64,000 bases of DNA. Source: Trochalopteron elliotii (lineage: Eukaryota > Chordata > Aves > Passeriformes > Leiothrichidae). The first letter of the stretch is position 1. Each line of letters opens with the position of its first letter. Shown here piece by piece: positions 34,866 to 46,900 of this stretch. The notes under the pieces were generated by a model. The model was given only the letters and a program-made list of their open reading frames with translations. It ran no database searches and was not told where the DNA came from. The position numbers and the translations under genes are program-made. The stretch is from contig JANPWX010000613.1 in NCBI GenBank assembly GCA_024734555.1, positions 785,918 through 849,917 on the forward strand. The letters are read 5' to 3'.

Positions 34866-36350
34866 TTGGCTATAGGCTCTCTTATCCATTGGTTCAGGAA
34901 CTGGAAGGCATCATGCAAGGCAAGGCTGCAGGAGGAAAAAAAATTTGCTGGCTAGGGCAGCTGAAGCTGGACCTGAAGGATTTTTATTCTTCCATAAACC
35001 AGCCCCTGCCCAATGACAAATGACTCCTAAAACTCTCCAGCTGCATGTTTCTCATTTTCTAAGTGCCTGGCTCAAGGCACTGCAGGCAGTTCACAGAGGC
35101 AGAAACCTGGGCTGGAACATAAAATGTTCCATCATGCTCCATGTCAATGGGATATAACCAAACTACCCTTCAAGCCGCCCTGGAGCATCCAGACCACCTC
35201 ATGAGTGAATTGTAAAGACCAGCTCATGCTTTTGATTCAATTGCACACAGGCATTGCAGACGAATTCGGGTGGGAATTATTAATTCTTCAGAGCAGAGTT
35301 TGAATAACAGCGAATAAATACAGCCTGGAACCCTGGACACAATGAGATGGGACTGTCCCCACTTACACCCTGCTTGCTCTCATATTCAGTGATACGCATG
35401 CCCCAGGGGTGAAAAGTCCATATGGAATCATGCTCCAAGGCCACGCCAGCACGGGAAGGCAAGGAGATCCTGTGGGACCAGCAGCGGCACGTGCCATCTT
35501 CCACCTCCAAGGGTCTGGCTCCGTGACTGTATTATAAAGCCTTGTGAGCAGCTTAGTTATTTATTTAACGAAAAGCTTTTTATTATCTCTCTCACGCACA
35601 CACATTCCATGGGGCGGGGAAGAAGCAGAATAATCAGCCTACAACCAGTGACCGGATGGTTCAAAGGAATTGTGGTTTTCATAGAAATAGCTAACTAGCC
35701 CAATTCTTCTTCCACCGCTTTCAGAGCGTACTCCCATACCCAGGCTCCAGCCACAGCGTGCTGTGCTGTGGTTACATCTCAGGCTGAGCTGATCCCTGTA
35801 AGGACGACTCAATTTTGACAACGGAAAGGATCCTCCACAGGTCTGGGCTCCAGAGGAGGGTTATCCCACAGGGTGATCCTGCCTGAAAGCCAGGCTGACA
35901 TCCCATGGCACTCACTCATACACGCAGATGAACTGGACTGCTCCCCAAAAATACACATGTGGGAGGGAAGCACCTAATGCTGTGCCTATGGCCACACAAC
36001 CAGGCAGAGCTCTCCCACTACCTGCAACAAGAAACACTTGCCTGAGCTGCTCATCTTCCTATGTCTTTTAGGTTCTGCATTGAGATCAGGGAGACACAAA
36101 ATTCTCAGTCCCCTCCAAAAGCAACAGAGTTCAAGTGCTGTGAGACTTTATAAATTAGAAATTACAAAGCATTGCTGTCGACATTTGCTCTGAGCACAGC
36201 AGCTAAAGCAAGCTGGCACGAGAATGTGTTTAAAAATCCTGGATCAGAAATGCAGCAGGGTCTGGAGGAGCATGCCCTGGAAGAGTACAACTGCTTGAAC
36301 ACACCTCCCCAAGCCCACACAATTTCCCTCTCTGTGGAACTGCTTCATTT

Positions 36351-36394
36351 AAAAAAAGAAAAAAAAAAAAAACAAAAGAAAAGAAAGAGAGAGA
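36351..36394. repeat. A-rich/GA-rich simple repeat
   Basis: Poly-A with interspersed G grading into GAGAGAGAAAG. No LINE tail is recognised on either side. Confidence 0.9.
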
Positions 36395-39300
36395 AAGATT
36401 TAGTCCATCTACACGATCTACATGGACAAATTAAAAGCACTGGCTTTTAATACACAATGTGAGTGGCATTACACAAGCAAAAATTTACATAAACAGAAAA
36501 CAAGCGTAAACAACTGACTGAACGTAAAGAAACTAGTAATATTAATCTGGATTAAGTACAAGCCATAAACATTCCTACCTAATCCATCCGATGGACAAAG
36601 ATAAATCCCTGCTATGCTGCATCCTACAGCTCTTTGCAACTTAAGAAACCACAGTACTATCAGAACAGTAGTAGATAAGACATATAAAGGAAAATCTTTA
36701 TGCATCATTGCCTGCTTAATCTACACAAGATTACAGCAAAAGCCAAGCACCAAGAAAGCAGAATAATCACCACAAAAGATCCCCAGTCCCAGAATGCAAT
36801 TCCTACTCCGGATGCAAAGCTTTATACTGAACTTCCCTGGAGAAATACACAACAGCAACAAACACTGCTCCAAGCCTGAACAACCTGAGTATCTGCTATT
36901 CCTTAATGCTCTAAGAAAATTGGACAGAAGTTAGAAGGAAGCCGATAGATTTGCAGTGAAGTCCTAAAGTACAAAGTAAGGTTTATGATAGGAAATTATT
37001 TGCATCCCTAGGACTGCTGCAGGAACCCTCACACTGTCCTATTAAAGCCCTTAGATTCATCACAGCTTATTCCCAGGAATGTGAAAGCAGCTCCAGGAAG
37101 TTCAGACACTGACCCAGAGTGGCACACCAGTACAGCTCAGCTCTGCCTCTCCACCACAGTCCCACCCACACATGCCTCCATCCACAAAGGGGTGGGAAGC
37201 TCCCACTAGGAGCAGGGATCCCTGGCCTGGATACTTGGGGGGAGCCCAGGGCTTTCCCACCCAGCATGGACACAAGATCTCTGAGCATGACCGATTTCTA
37301 GGGCTTTTTCCAAGAAATAGGTGAAATATGGCAGTAAGGGGCTGAAGAAAAATCCACCCAACAGTGTTACAGGTACTGTCACGGTTCTCCCAAATCAAGA
37401 GGCTCTCAGCCCACAGCCCACATTTGGGAACACAAGAAAAGATGCTTCAGGAGAAACTCCTAGTCAGATGCTGTGGATACTCAGCCAACACTCCCACTGA
37501 ACATCCAAGGATGAAGAGCCTGAAGCTCACCTGATGACCCCAAAAATCCGAAATTCCTTTGAGATGCCAAATAACTGCTGATGAAAATCTAGTACAGAGT
37601 CATTGCCTTCCATCAGCAACCCTTCTGTACACACAACTTACTCCAGCACATTATATGCCACATTCACATCATCATCATCCACTTATCAATCTGTCAAAGC
37701 ACATGGAGTATCCCAACATCCCTGCAAGCTATCCCGGCAGAGGAACACTTTGATCTCTAATGAATGAATTTGTGAAGGTGGTTGCTCACTACATAAGTCA
37801 CATCCTGACCAGCCTATGTCCCATCCACTCAAAAATCTGCTCAACAAGCAATAAACAGGGCAGTAGGAGAGACATGGTTTTACCACTTTCCCACTATCAA
37901 ATGCTGTCAAATGAAAAACACCATGGATGCTCTTGCAGAGCACACAGGCACCTGGCAGGGAGATACTAGAGCCAGGAGCTGTAGGTTTGGAGTATGATTG
38001 CCTGAAGCATTTTTAGGCTTTAGGAACATACAATGTTTGGAAATATGCCAAGAGGAGTTCTTACTCCTCAGGATTGCTGCTTTCCTATGCAAGGCTTTGC
38101 TTCTGGTAAGATTATTTAACTTGCAATTGTGAGATCAGATGAAAACACATATAATTCCTGTTCTTGTCTTCTAAACTGATACAGGAAACAATGAATGTGC
38201 TTATATTAGGGAAAAAAAATCATCCCTCTCTCTATTTCATATGGCTCTAATTGAGTTTTCAAGGTAAGGAGCATGCACGACGTACTTTCTGCAGCAGATT
38301 ATGTTTGTCCATGGGAATCCTAGAAAATCCTCACCTTCTTTATTAAGGCCATGACAGCAGAGATATGCAAAGGACCCCACTGCCTTTTAAATCCCAGTCA
38401 ATGCCCAAAATTGCCCCAGAAGTGCAACTGAAGATGCAAGACGATGTAAAATATAAACATTATCAGCATCAGTGACATGCGACACACAACCCTTAACAAT
38501 CACCACAATGCTACAGGAAAACTTTCAATTCATTAAAAATAAGGCTGGACCAGCCACTAAAAAAGAAAAACAACCTACTTTGGATCTTCACAAAGCAACC
38601 TTTGAAGCAAAGGGAGCAGATCCTGGGGCAGTGACATACGAGTTAGCTAATTGTGAGAGGAATTGCACTCCACAGCAGTAGCAGCAGCCAGGGCAGAGAC
38701 CCTTCACATCCCTCATCCAGACCCAGCATATTCTCTGTCCCACGAGACCTTACAGAGATTATTTTTACATATCTCAACTGTGAATAAGAATCACTAACTC
38801 AAACATCATCCCTCTAGATCTAGCAAACTAAGGCAAGCAAAATCCAGCATCTTTGAAAAGCCTTCAAATCCTAAATGGAAAGAGCACGGTAAGGCAAAAA
38901 TTAGGTTTGTGGTACTGTTCAAAAGTAACATTTTCATGGAATAGTTTGGACTGGAAGGAACCTATTTTGCTTTGCTTCTCCAGTATCTTAATTAAATTAG
39001 CACACAGAACTATAACTGAACCAGCATAGCACCTACCCGAGAATTTGGACAATCTCTAAAAAATTTTCTCTCCACCACCAAACATGCAATTCTTGAATTA
39101 CCATTTACACAGTCACAGAGGGAAGAGCTGCCTTACCCTGTCCAAAACCACCTTCCCAAACCAGTGCACAAAGGGTGAACAAGTTCCTTTTTCCCCAAAA
39201 AACAGGGAAGTTAGGACTTGAGACACTTGCAGTTGCAGCACTCAGAGATGGTTGAGGTGGATTTTAACTCATTCCAGGCCTTCTGGAGTCATTTTCATTA

Positions 39301-39550
39301 CAAATGGTACCTCGCTGGAGATATGAAATAAAAATACGCCTCAGTGGAAAATCCAGTAAGAGCATCACTTCCCAATGTGCCAAGGTGTTTTCCTGAGCTT
39401 GAATTCAGGGGAAAGCAAGATGCGCAGCCAGGAAAGAGGCCTTGCCTGACTGATGCCAGACCACAGCATCCACATTTGTCCCATGGGTGGGTGACCAGGC
39501 ACTGGTCTGTGGAGCCCGAAGCACTTCCCCAACAGCCCTTCCCCGCCATA

Positions 39551-39579
39551 TCTTCTTCCTCCTCCTCCTCCTCCTCCTG
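39551..39579. repeat. (TCC)n microsatellite
   Basis: About nine TCC/TTC units. The reverse frame reads as a run of Glu or Gly and is not coding. Confidence 0.95.
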
Positions 39580-39773
39580 CACAATGGACTCCAGGCAGAG
39601 CTGGGGATCCCAGCTCAGCCACGGCAGCCCGGGCAACCTCGCCCCAGCAAAGGCGGACACTGGGTGCCAGCTCCCCTAAGCTGCGTGTCCCTATCCTGCT
39701 ATCCCCATTTCTTGCCTCCTGCAGAATCTGTCTCGGGCTGAGACTCAGCCTTTTGACTTCCAGTACTCCATGT

Positions 39774-40250
39774 CACACACAGCTCCACAGAGCGCTCCTA
39801 CATGAGCCGCGCACACACACACTGCGCACACACGGATGCACCGGTTCCGGTCAGTGCAAGCACACACTGTGCACACACAGATACACTGTGCACACACAGT
39901 GCAAACACAGACACGCTGCACACACACGCACAGTTCATACATACACACGGTGCACACAGAAACACCACGCACACTCACCTGGTGTGCACAGACACACAGT
40001 GCACACACACACAGACCTTGCACACGCACTGCGTATACATGCAGTGCTCAGACGCAGAGCTGACAGCAATCACAACACACACCCCCGATACAAGCGACAC
40101 ACACAGCGTGTTTGTGCAGACCACGCGTACACTCTCCAACAGCCCACACACATCCTTTACACGCACAGGCACACTGACCGCACACACTCGCTGTGTAGAT
40201 GCACCTTGCGCAGATGAGCACACGCACTCGCACACAGCGCACAACCACAC
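39774..40250. repeat. Imperfect CA/CACACG-rich tract
   Basis: Nearly 500 bases of broken CACACA/GTGCACACAC units, with alternating purine-pyrimidine steps (CACGCACA, GTGCACAC). It adjoins the CpG island and lies just inside intron 1. It generates a spurious His/Thr-rich 252-codon open frame on the plus strand and Val/Cys-rich frames on the minus strand. Confidence 0.85.
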
Positions 40251-40990
40251 ACGCGCACAGAGTCCGCACCGACGCGCCGTTTGCGGACACGGACCCGCCG
40301 CGCAAAGGCCGCGCGCACTCCCCCTCGCCGCGTACACGCTGCCGCGCGCACTTACCCGGCCGCCCCCGCGCGCGGAGCCCGCCGGCCTCACACCTGGCCC
40401 CGCAGAGCTCCCGCTGTGGTGTACCACCCCCGGGGCCCCGCCGTGCCCAGCCAGTCGCTCCGTCTCCGTTCCTGCCCGCTCCGCTCCGCNCGCCGCCGCC
40501 GCCGCCCGCCCGCGGCTCTGCCTCCTGGCCCCGCCTCCTCCCCCCACAACACTGGAGTAAGTTCTCATTGGCCGAGGGCGAGGGGCGGGACGCCATCGCC
40601 GCCTCGCCATTGGCTACGTGGAAACCGCGGCCAGCGGCGCGGGCGGGGGAGCGTGCGCCCCCTCCTGGCTCCCCCCCATGCCGTTCCCTCACGTTTCCCT
40701 CCCGCGGGCGGCACCGAGGGAGCGCCCGGAGCGTCTTTCTGAGCCCGCCACAACAACACCCCGGCAGCGAGAGGCTGTAATAACGGGATTACCGCCTGTT
40801 CCTGCCACCACCACATACGCCCCGCCCCCCCCCTTCCCGCTAAGGTGATGGTGGCGGGGGGCCGATAATTTGGCGCCGCATGGTCCCGGTAGGAAGGGGG
40901 CAGGAAGGGTCCTGCCCGCCCATGCCGCGGGCGGCAGCGCCGCTCCCCCTCCTCCGTGACCTAGATTTTAAATACCATTCGCTGCCTCCC
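40180..40990. promoter_or_regulatory. CpG island, likely EPB41 promoter
   Basis: A dense CpG stretch follows a CA-rich tract. It contains GC boxes, two CCAAT boxes reading on the minus strand 42 bases apart, a (CGC)n run and one unresolved base at 40490. No TATA box is evident. Long open frames here on both strands (to 214 codons) are by-products of GC-rich sequence. A divergent plus-strand transcript cannot be excluded. Confidence 0.7.
40356..40520 (-). other. EPB41: Candidate non-coding first exon of EPB41 (approximate 5' end)
   Basis: Within a CpG island the minus strand carries CCGG then GTAAGTGCG, a full consensus donor (GT at 40355-40354). The sequence upstream of it on that strand is very GC-rich, with a (CGC)n run. 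Two inverted CCAAT boxes (ATTGG on the plus strand at 40567-40571 and 40609-40613) and a GC box lie 50-110 bases further upstream, the usual spacing from a start site. EPB41 is the only gene seen on this strand downstream. The 5' limit is a guess; the splice to 15497 is inferred, not seen. Confidence 0.55.
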
Positions 40991-40999
40991 AGAGAAAGT

Positions 41000-43900
41000 C
41001 GTGGCCCAGCTCTGAAGGGAAACCCGGAGTAAAGAAGCAAGGAGGAGTGTATGAAGATAGGTAGGGAAGGCGTTGGGGTTTTCTTTATGCTGTTATTATA
41101 TTCTTCATTTTTTTTAAGCATAAGGCCATTCATAATCAGACGGGTACTGCCTCAGTTTGTAGCAAGCCAAAAACGCAACAGTTGAGATGGCGAGCGCTTC
41201 GTCAACAAGCAAGCCCCCCCAGGAGCCCAACACAGCCCTACCGGGGAGCCTGCCCTGGCCCTGCTCTGGAATCCCGCGCCTCCAGCATGGGCTGGATTTT
41301 CCTTGCTTACAGCCAAACTAGAATCAGTTATTTTTGTCAAGCAGAGCTGTCCAGCTCTCCCTGCTACGTACATCAGAGCAAAACACATTGCCCAGTGCCT
41401 CTTGAGCACTTCCAAAGGCTCCAGAAAGGCTGCTGCCAGCCTGCCCAGCTCAGGAACCAAATCCCTCTCTTATATTTGCACAATCCAAAATACGCCTGGC
41501 ACCAAGGCATCTCCGTTTGCCTCCCGAAGAGAATTAAGGTCTCAGGCACATTATTCTGCTTGGATTAAGAACAACCGCCCTGCGTCTTCATCAGCAGATA
41601 ATACCCAAGGCTGATGCACACCCTGGTTGGGATGGCTCCATCACCATGCTAAGCCTCCACTTGTACTGACCTAGCAAGGGCCACTCACACACTGAGGGCA
41701 TTTGTGCTCTATGGGAGCTAAAAATACACACATTTTTAGAAAAATTAACATGCTTCTCACAACTATTTACCCCTTCTCCTTTATGTGTCTATGACACTCA
41801 GCTCTGCCAAGGAGAACGGGGCAGCTCCCCTTTGTCTCAGTGTTGAGATCACTTGTAAAAAGCTCCTTAATGAGAGGGAAGACAGATATTTTTGTCTTAA
41901 ATCTGGACTACTTGGTGGTTTCCTTGGACTTAGATGAGCACATCTGATTAAAAAAAGACAGGCTGGGAAAAGTCTGGCAGCTCTGAGTCGCTGCTCCCAC
42001 ATTAGGGCCAGGTAGTTCCTTTAGCTCCTTTGAAACATGCCCTGAAGCTCTGACTTCAGTCCCCAGTGTAATAAATTAACACATTTTAATTGCCCAGGCA
42101 GTGCATGCAGGAGCATCAGATGTTCATTGCTGACCCACCCCAACTGCTGCCTTTACTACTGCTCACCCATGGGTGGGCTTAAAACACTGCCAGAAGAGAA
42201 ATACCAGTCCAACGGGCTTTGAGGACAAAACCACGGAGCAAAGAAACCACGATTTTTGGTTGGCAACAGCTTCCTGCAACTAAGAAAAACAAGCAAACAA
42301 ACGCACACTGCTTCACTGTACGCCACACACGGCAGACTACATGGAGGAGAGACCAGGGCAACAAAAACTTCACATCAAAGCGGTGATTTAACACCACACA
42401 GCACATCATCCACTGCGCTCAGATCACCAGATGATCCCCAACTCCATCTGCCAGCAGCTGAGGACAGAAAGCAGCAGCTCCTGCATTTTGTATTCCCAGG
42501 TGAATCATTTATCCACAGAGAGCACTAGTGCAAGCTGCCAGCGTGCTGTGCGCAGGGGCAGAGGATGCTGTCACCTCTGCAGACCCCAAACAAACAACTG
42601 AGATTGGCTTCAAAGCTAAAGGAAGGAAAACTAAAAAGTTATCAGATACAAAAAGAGGCACTTGGTCTATGCCATGAGAGCCTGAAAAATATTCTTATGG
42701 GGCAAGGGGATCTGAGCCTATACCAAAGCAATTTTTTATAGGAAGCAGAAAATATGTGGAAAAAGGAAAAAAGAAACCCAAACCCACTGCTCTTGTGCAC
42801 ATGGAAATACACCCATCACCATCACACTTCTGCTGAAAGTCACCGGCTTAGCTTCTGACTTTTTCCTTCCTGCACAGCCCTGAACTGACCTCTGAAATCC
42901 CATAGGAAGTAATGGAAATTTCTTAAATTCTTCCCTATAAGAACAGTTTGCCCTGTGCCAAGCCTGGATTGCAACTATATAAAGAGCTCTCCCAATTACA
43001 GCTGGTTTAAGTCGCTTTCTGGGAATCATTCAGAGACTGAGAATTATTTTAATAAGTCAGGATTTCTTGGTATTTGCCTGCTAGATACAGGAATAAGGAC
43101 AGGAATTATATTCATTTTAGGCATGTGTATGGGGTCGCTAAGGCAGAGGTTGCTCCTCGCAAGGTGAAAGGCCACTGGGAACACTCAGATCCTGATGGAT
43201 TTGGTCAGTGCAAACCAACTGGGTCATGGAGGACAATACCAAACCCTGCGCTCTGCCTGGGTAATGTGCAGGCACTTGCAAGCAGCTTAGCAGGACACAC
43301 TGCAGTATCCTAGGGGCATCCAGATAGCAGATTAAATCCAGCTCAAGTTAAGTTCTTCATAGAGCAGATCTTTGTAAGGTGATCCAGCACTCTGTAGGCC
43401 CCACAGGATACACTTCTGGTAGGATCTGTTGTAAAACAGGGCTCCTAGTTTACAACCGTGCCAGGGAACACTGCCCAGAGCTTTACTGGCACAACAATAA
43501 AAGCCACAGAGCTCTCCTCTTTGCCTTGAGGACCTTCTCCACTGAGGAATTCGCAATCTAAACAAAGCAATTGTGCATCATACTGGTGCTGTGCTCCCTA
43601 CCCCAAAGCAGGCAGGATTTTAAGTAAAATACTCGAGATTACACCAAGTTCTAGGAAAACAAAAAAATTAAGCTGGTCAGATGAATCCTTTATCCATCCT
43701 GCTCTAAATGAGCTGTATTATGCACATATATGTGAACGCACAACAGGCACACTCCATCTCTGTGCCACACACGCACTTTGCAAACAAGTGACATTGCAGC
43801 AGCAGCCATTTCACAAGAGCAAACAAGGTGGGAGGAGAGCAGGTGGCTCAGTTTTGCCAGCTCCTGGCCCTCTGCCCTTGGCTCCTCTTCCAGCTTTGCT

Positions 43901-46900
43901 GTCACCATCAGCAGTGCTGATTTGGCCGTGAGCGGAAAACAAGAACGAGGAGGAAAGGAAACCTCCCTTTGACTTCTCAAGCTTTGTGTTCCTACGAAAT
44001 GGTGACCTAGAATTAAGATATTGCAGGCAAATAATTCACCTGGAAGGAAAGGATGCCTCAACTAATGCTGTATTTCTCCCCTGTCCACCCTTCTCTCCAG
44101 CACAGAATTCACTGCTGAAAAAGCCTCTGACAGGCTGAACTGCAAACTCGAGGAATTTTCACTATGCAGAAACAGTCTGCACTGCTTTGCTACAACTCAT
44201 GGTGCATACAGTGAAGGCAACCTGGAACATCTATACTCACCTAGCTCTGTGTCAAGTATTTAACCAAAGATTAAATCTAGTCCAGCCCATCGTAACATTC
44301 TCCAAAACCAACCATTGATTCATTGCTGAGATAGTTATTAAAGGGCCAAGGAGTGACACCGATGGGGCCCGAAAACCCACCACCACAAAGGAGCACCCTC
44401 ATAACTGAAGAGACTGAGTGATTTAGGTATTGAAATCACACTTGGTGTCAGGCAGTTCACCTCCAATTTTGCTAAATCCAAACTGCTTCTCCCATCCTTT
44501 CTTTGTGGTTTCCTTCTGGAGAGCTATCTTTTGTTGGCTGTAATTTGTAGCCTTTAAAGGCTACTGTTGCTAAACTAAAACCATGTGTTCTTTTCCGTGG
44601 GCAGAAGAATCCCATTTTTTAGCCATTAGATCTTTTTGGTACTGGGCTGGCTCATATGGATCCCTTTTGGGCAGATGGGGAAAGCAGAGGGGGTGGCTGG
44701 GAACTAAGTCTGTACACCCAGAAATTCCCATCCCACCTGCAATCTGGTTAATTGATACAAAAAGCTGCCATCATGGGTTTCATTGATTGGTGTGAAGCTG
44801 ATGTTCATTTGAGTGAGTGTCTTGCAGCACAGCAGACAAGCTCCAAATAGAAAGAGGAATAAAACAGAAGAGCAGCTTCAGTTCTCTCCAGGCTGTGTGC
44901 CAGTGCAGGGAAGAACAGCTCCTGGAGAGTCAGCTTTGTTTAGACTTAAGGCTTAGAGTCAGCGTGTAAAGCACATTTCTGCCAAGATGCACCATTAAAG
45001 ATTAGAGGAGGTCAGCTGCAGCCTGCAGGATCAAGTGTTCATACGGTGAACGTTTCTACGTTGACAGAGAAATACTTTTCCTCTCAAGTATGAGTAGGAA
45101 GTGTTAAACACACAAGTGGCTGCACTGAAAGGATCTGGAAAGAGCTTAACAAATCCTGCAGAATAGATTACAGGTGATGCTGTGAATACAAGCAGTCCAG
45201 GTTCAGGAAAAGGTAGAATCAGTGTGGCATGAGCCTGAGCTCCAGAAACAACCCAAGAAACTGACTGAACCATGGAAAGTACCATCACAGGAGCCTCAGA
45301 CTGTCCCACAGCACACTCATCTCCATCACCTCGAGAGCTCACCCTCCTTCCAAGCATTTACCAGGATTTCATTTCCCAGCAGTCTCAGTAAAAAACTAAA
45401 ACCAGATGAATGTACTCACAGACAGCACTTGACTCCCTACCCCTCTTCAAGGAATGCTGCTGGAAACTCCTATGTTTGGGCAGCAGGAAGAAGTTCAAGT
45501 CCTTGCATCAGCATCCTAAGCCAAGCATGACCAGCCAGCCTGGCCACAGAGGCAGCTGTCCCTTCAGTGGGGGACAAGCTTAGCTATACAGCCTTTCTTG
45601 AAATCCACCCAAAAATAACAGTGAGTGCCACCTAGAGACCCTAGCTCCAGCTGGGAGGCAGCCACACTGCACTACAAACAAAAGATGTCAGGGGCTGATT
45701 TACTCCTTGCACGGATGATGAGTCAAACTATAGCCAAGAGAGGCTCTGGTTTCTTTAAATAACACCAGGTAGATGTGTTTTCAACTGCAGCTTCTCCCCA
45801 GAAAGGCACCAATTCAGTGAAGGAGATTTGACTCCATACTGTTATGCTCTTGTTGGGCAAAGAGCACCCCTTGGCTTTAAAATGCTCAGAGCTCTTTGGT
45901 TTGGGGAAGGACAGTTTCAAGATCAGGGTTTATTTAGGACTAGTGTGTACCTAGCAGTAAGTTTGAGGCAGATACTTGGCAGAGAGCTTTCAGGTCTGCA
46001 CTAACATGTCCCACGTAACCCAAAAGGCCAAGCAGCAAATTCATGCAAGCCCTGAGCCCAGCACTAGTCAACAGACAGCAATTGGTGATTGAGGGCTAGA
46101 CCTGTGCATCATTGAGGGACACCTGGCCAAACCTAGCACTTATTTAAATTAAACTTTACCTGTGGAGAACAAATACTACTTCTAACCATTACTTTTTCCA
46201 CAAATAAGAGCTGAAGCTCTGCACCACCTTGTTCAGTGCTGCATCCTCTGCCTGACGTGTCCTTGGACCTCGCAGGGTTAGTCCTGAGCTACTAAACTGG
46301 ACCAGACTCAGAGTGATGAGTCCTGCCTGTGGATATTCCCAGAACCTAATAGAGCACAGCCAAAGTCTGCCCAGAGGCATTTCTGCAGGTGCACAATGAT
46401 TAATTGGTGCACATTTCCATATCACAAATTAAAAAGACCTCAGCTTGCTTGAAATGAAGCATATTAACCTCTGAAACTGGCAGTCATGGATACCAGCTTC
46501 AAAAAGATTAATATCAATACGACAGAATCCCAGAGGATAGCATCCCACTGCTGCCAGATTTTCTGGAGCTCAAAATAAGGCATTTTGAGGCTTTTTTAAG
46601 GTAGCAACTTTCCATGCTTATTTTATTAAGAAAACACAAAGTGGTTCATATTTATAGACAGAAACCAAGAAATTGAGGAGGGCAAGGGGGATAACATTGC
46701 CAGGGAAAGCTGTGGGCGTGGATGGAGAGACAGGGAGCTGAGGGCAGGAACCATACTGCCATTGTCACAGTTAATTACCAAGAGTCTGAAAAGGTATGTT
46801 ACTAAAATAACAACTCTGTTAGTTCAGGGCATTCTGCAGGTCCATTGAGGCTGCACAGTAACAGTGCACACAGTAAATCCCTGGAGCAGGAGATGCAGCA

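Larger units (their letters stand above)
15498..40355 (-). other. EPB41 intron 1 (inferred), about 24.9 kb
   Basis: From the exon 2 acceptor to the candidate first-exon donor at 40356. It holds CR1 fragments near 15.6, 15.8, 19.1, 19.7, 20.5, 22.9-23.3 and 34.7 kb, plus simple repeats (poly-T 24399-24417, (AAC)n 33113-33137, an A-rich tract 36351-36394, G10 at 33397-33406, (TCC)n 39551-39579). Every open frame I inspected (up to 198 codons) lacks recognisable domains. In mammals the corresponding intron is very long and holds alternative first exons; none is identifiable here by eye. Confidence 0.65.

Noticed and set aside
39802..40560. 252-codon plus-strand frame rich in His and Thr
   Set aside because: It is the translation of a CA-rich tract running into a CpG island with an N; there is no domain and similar frames occur on the other strand.
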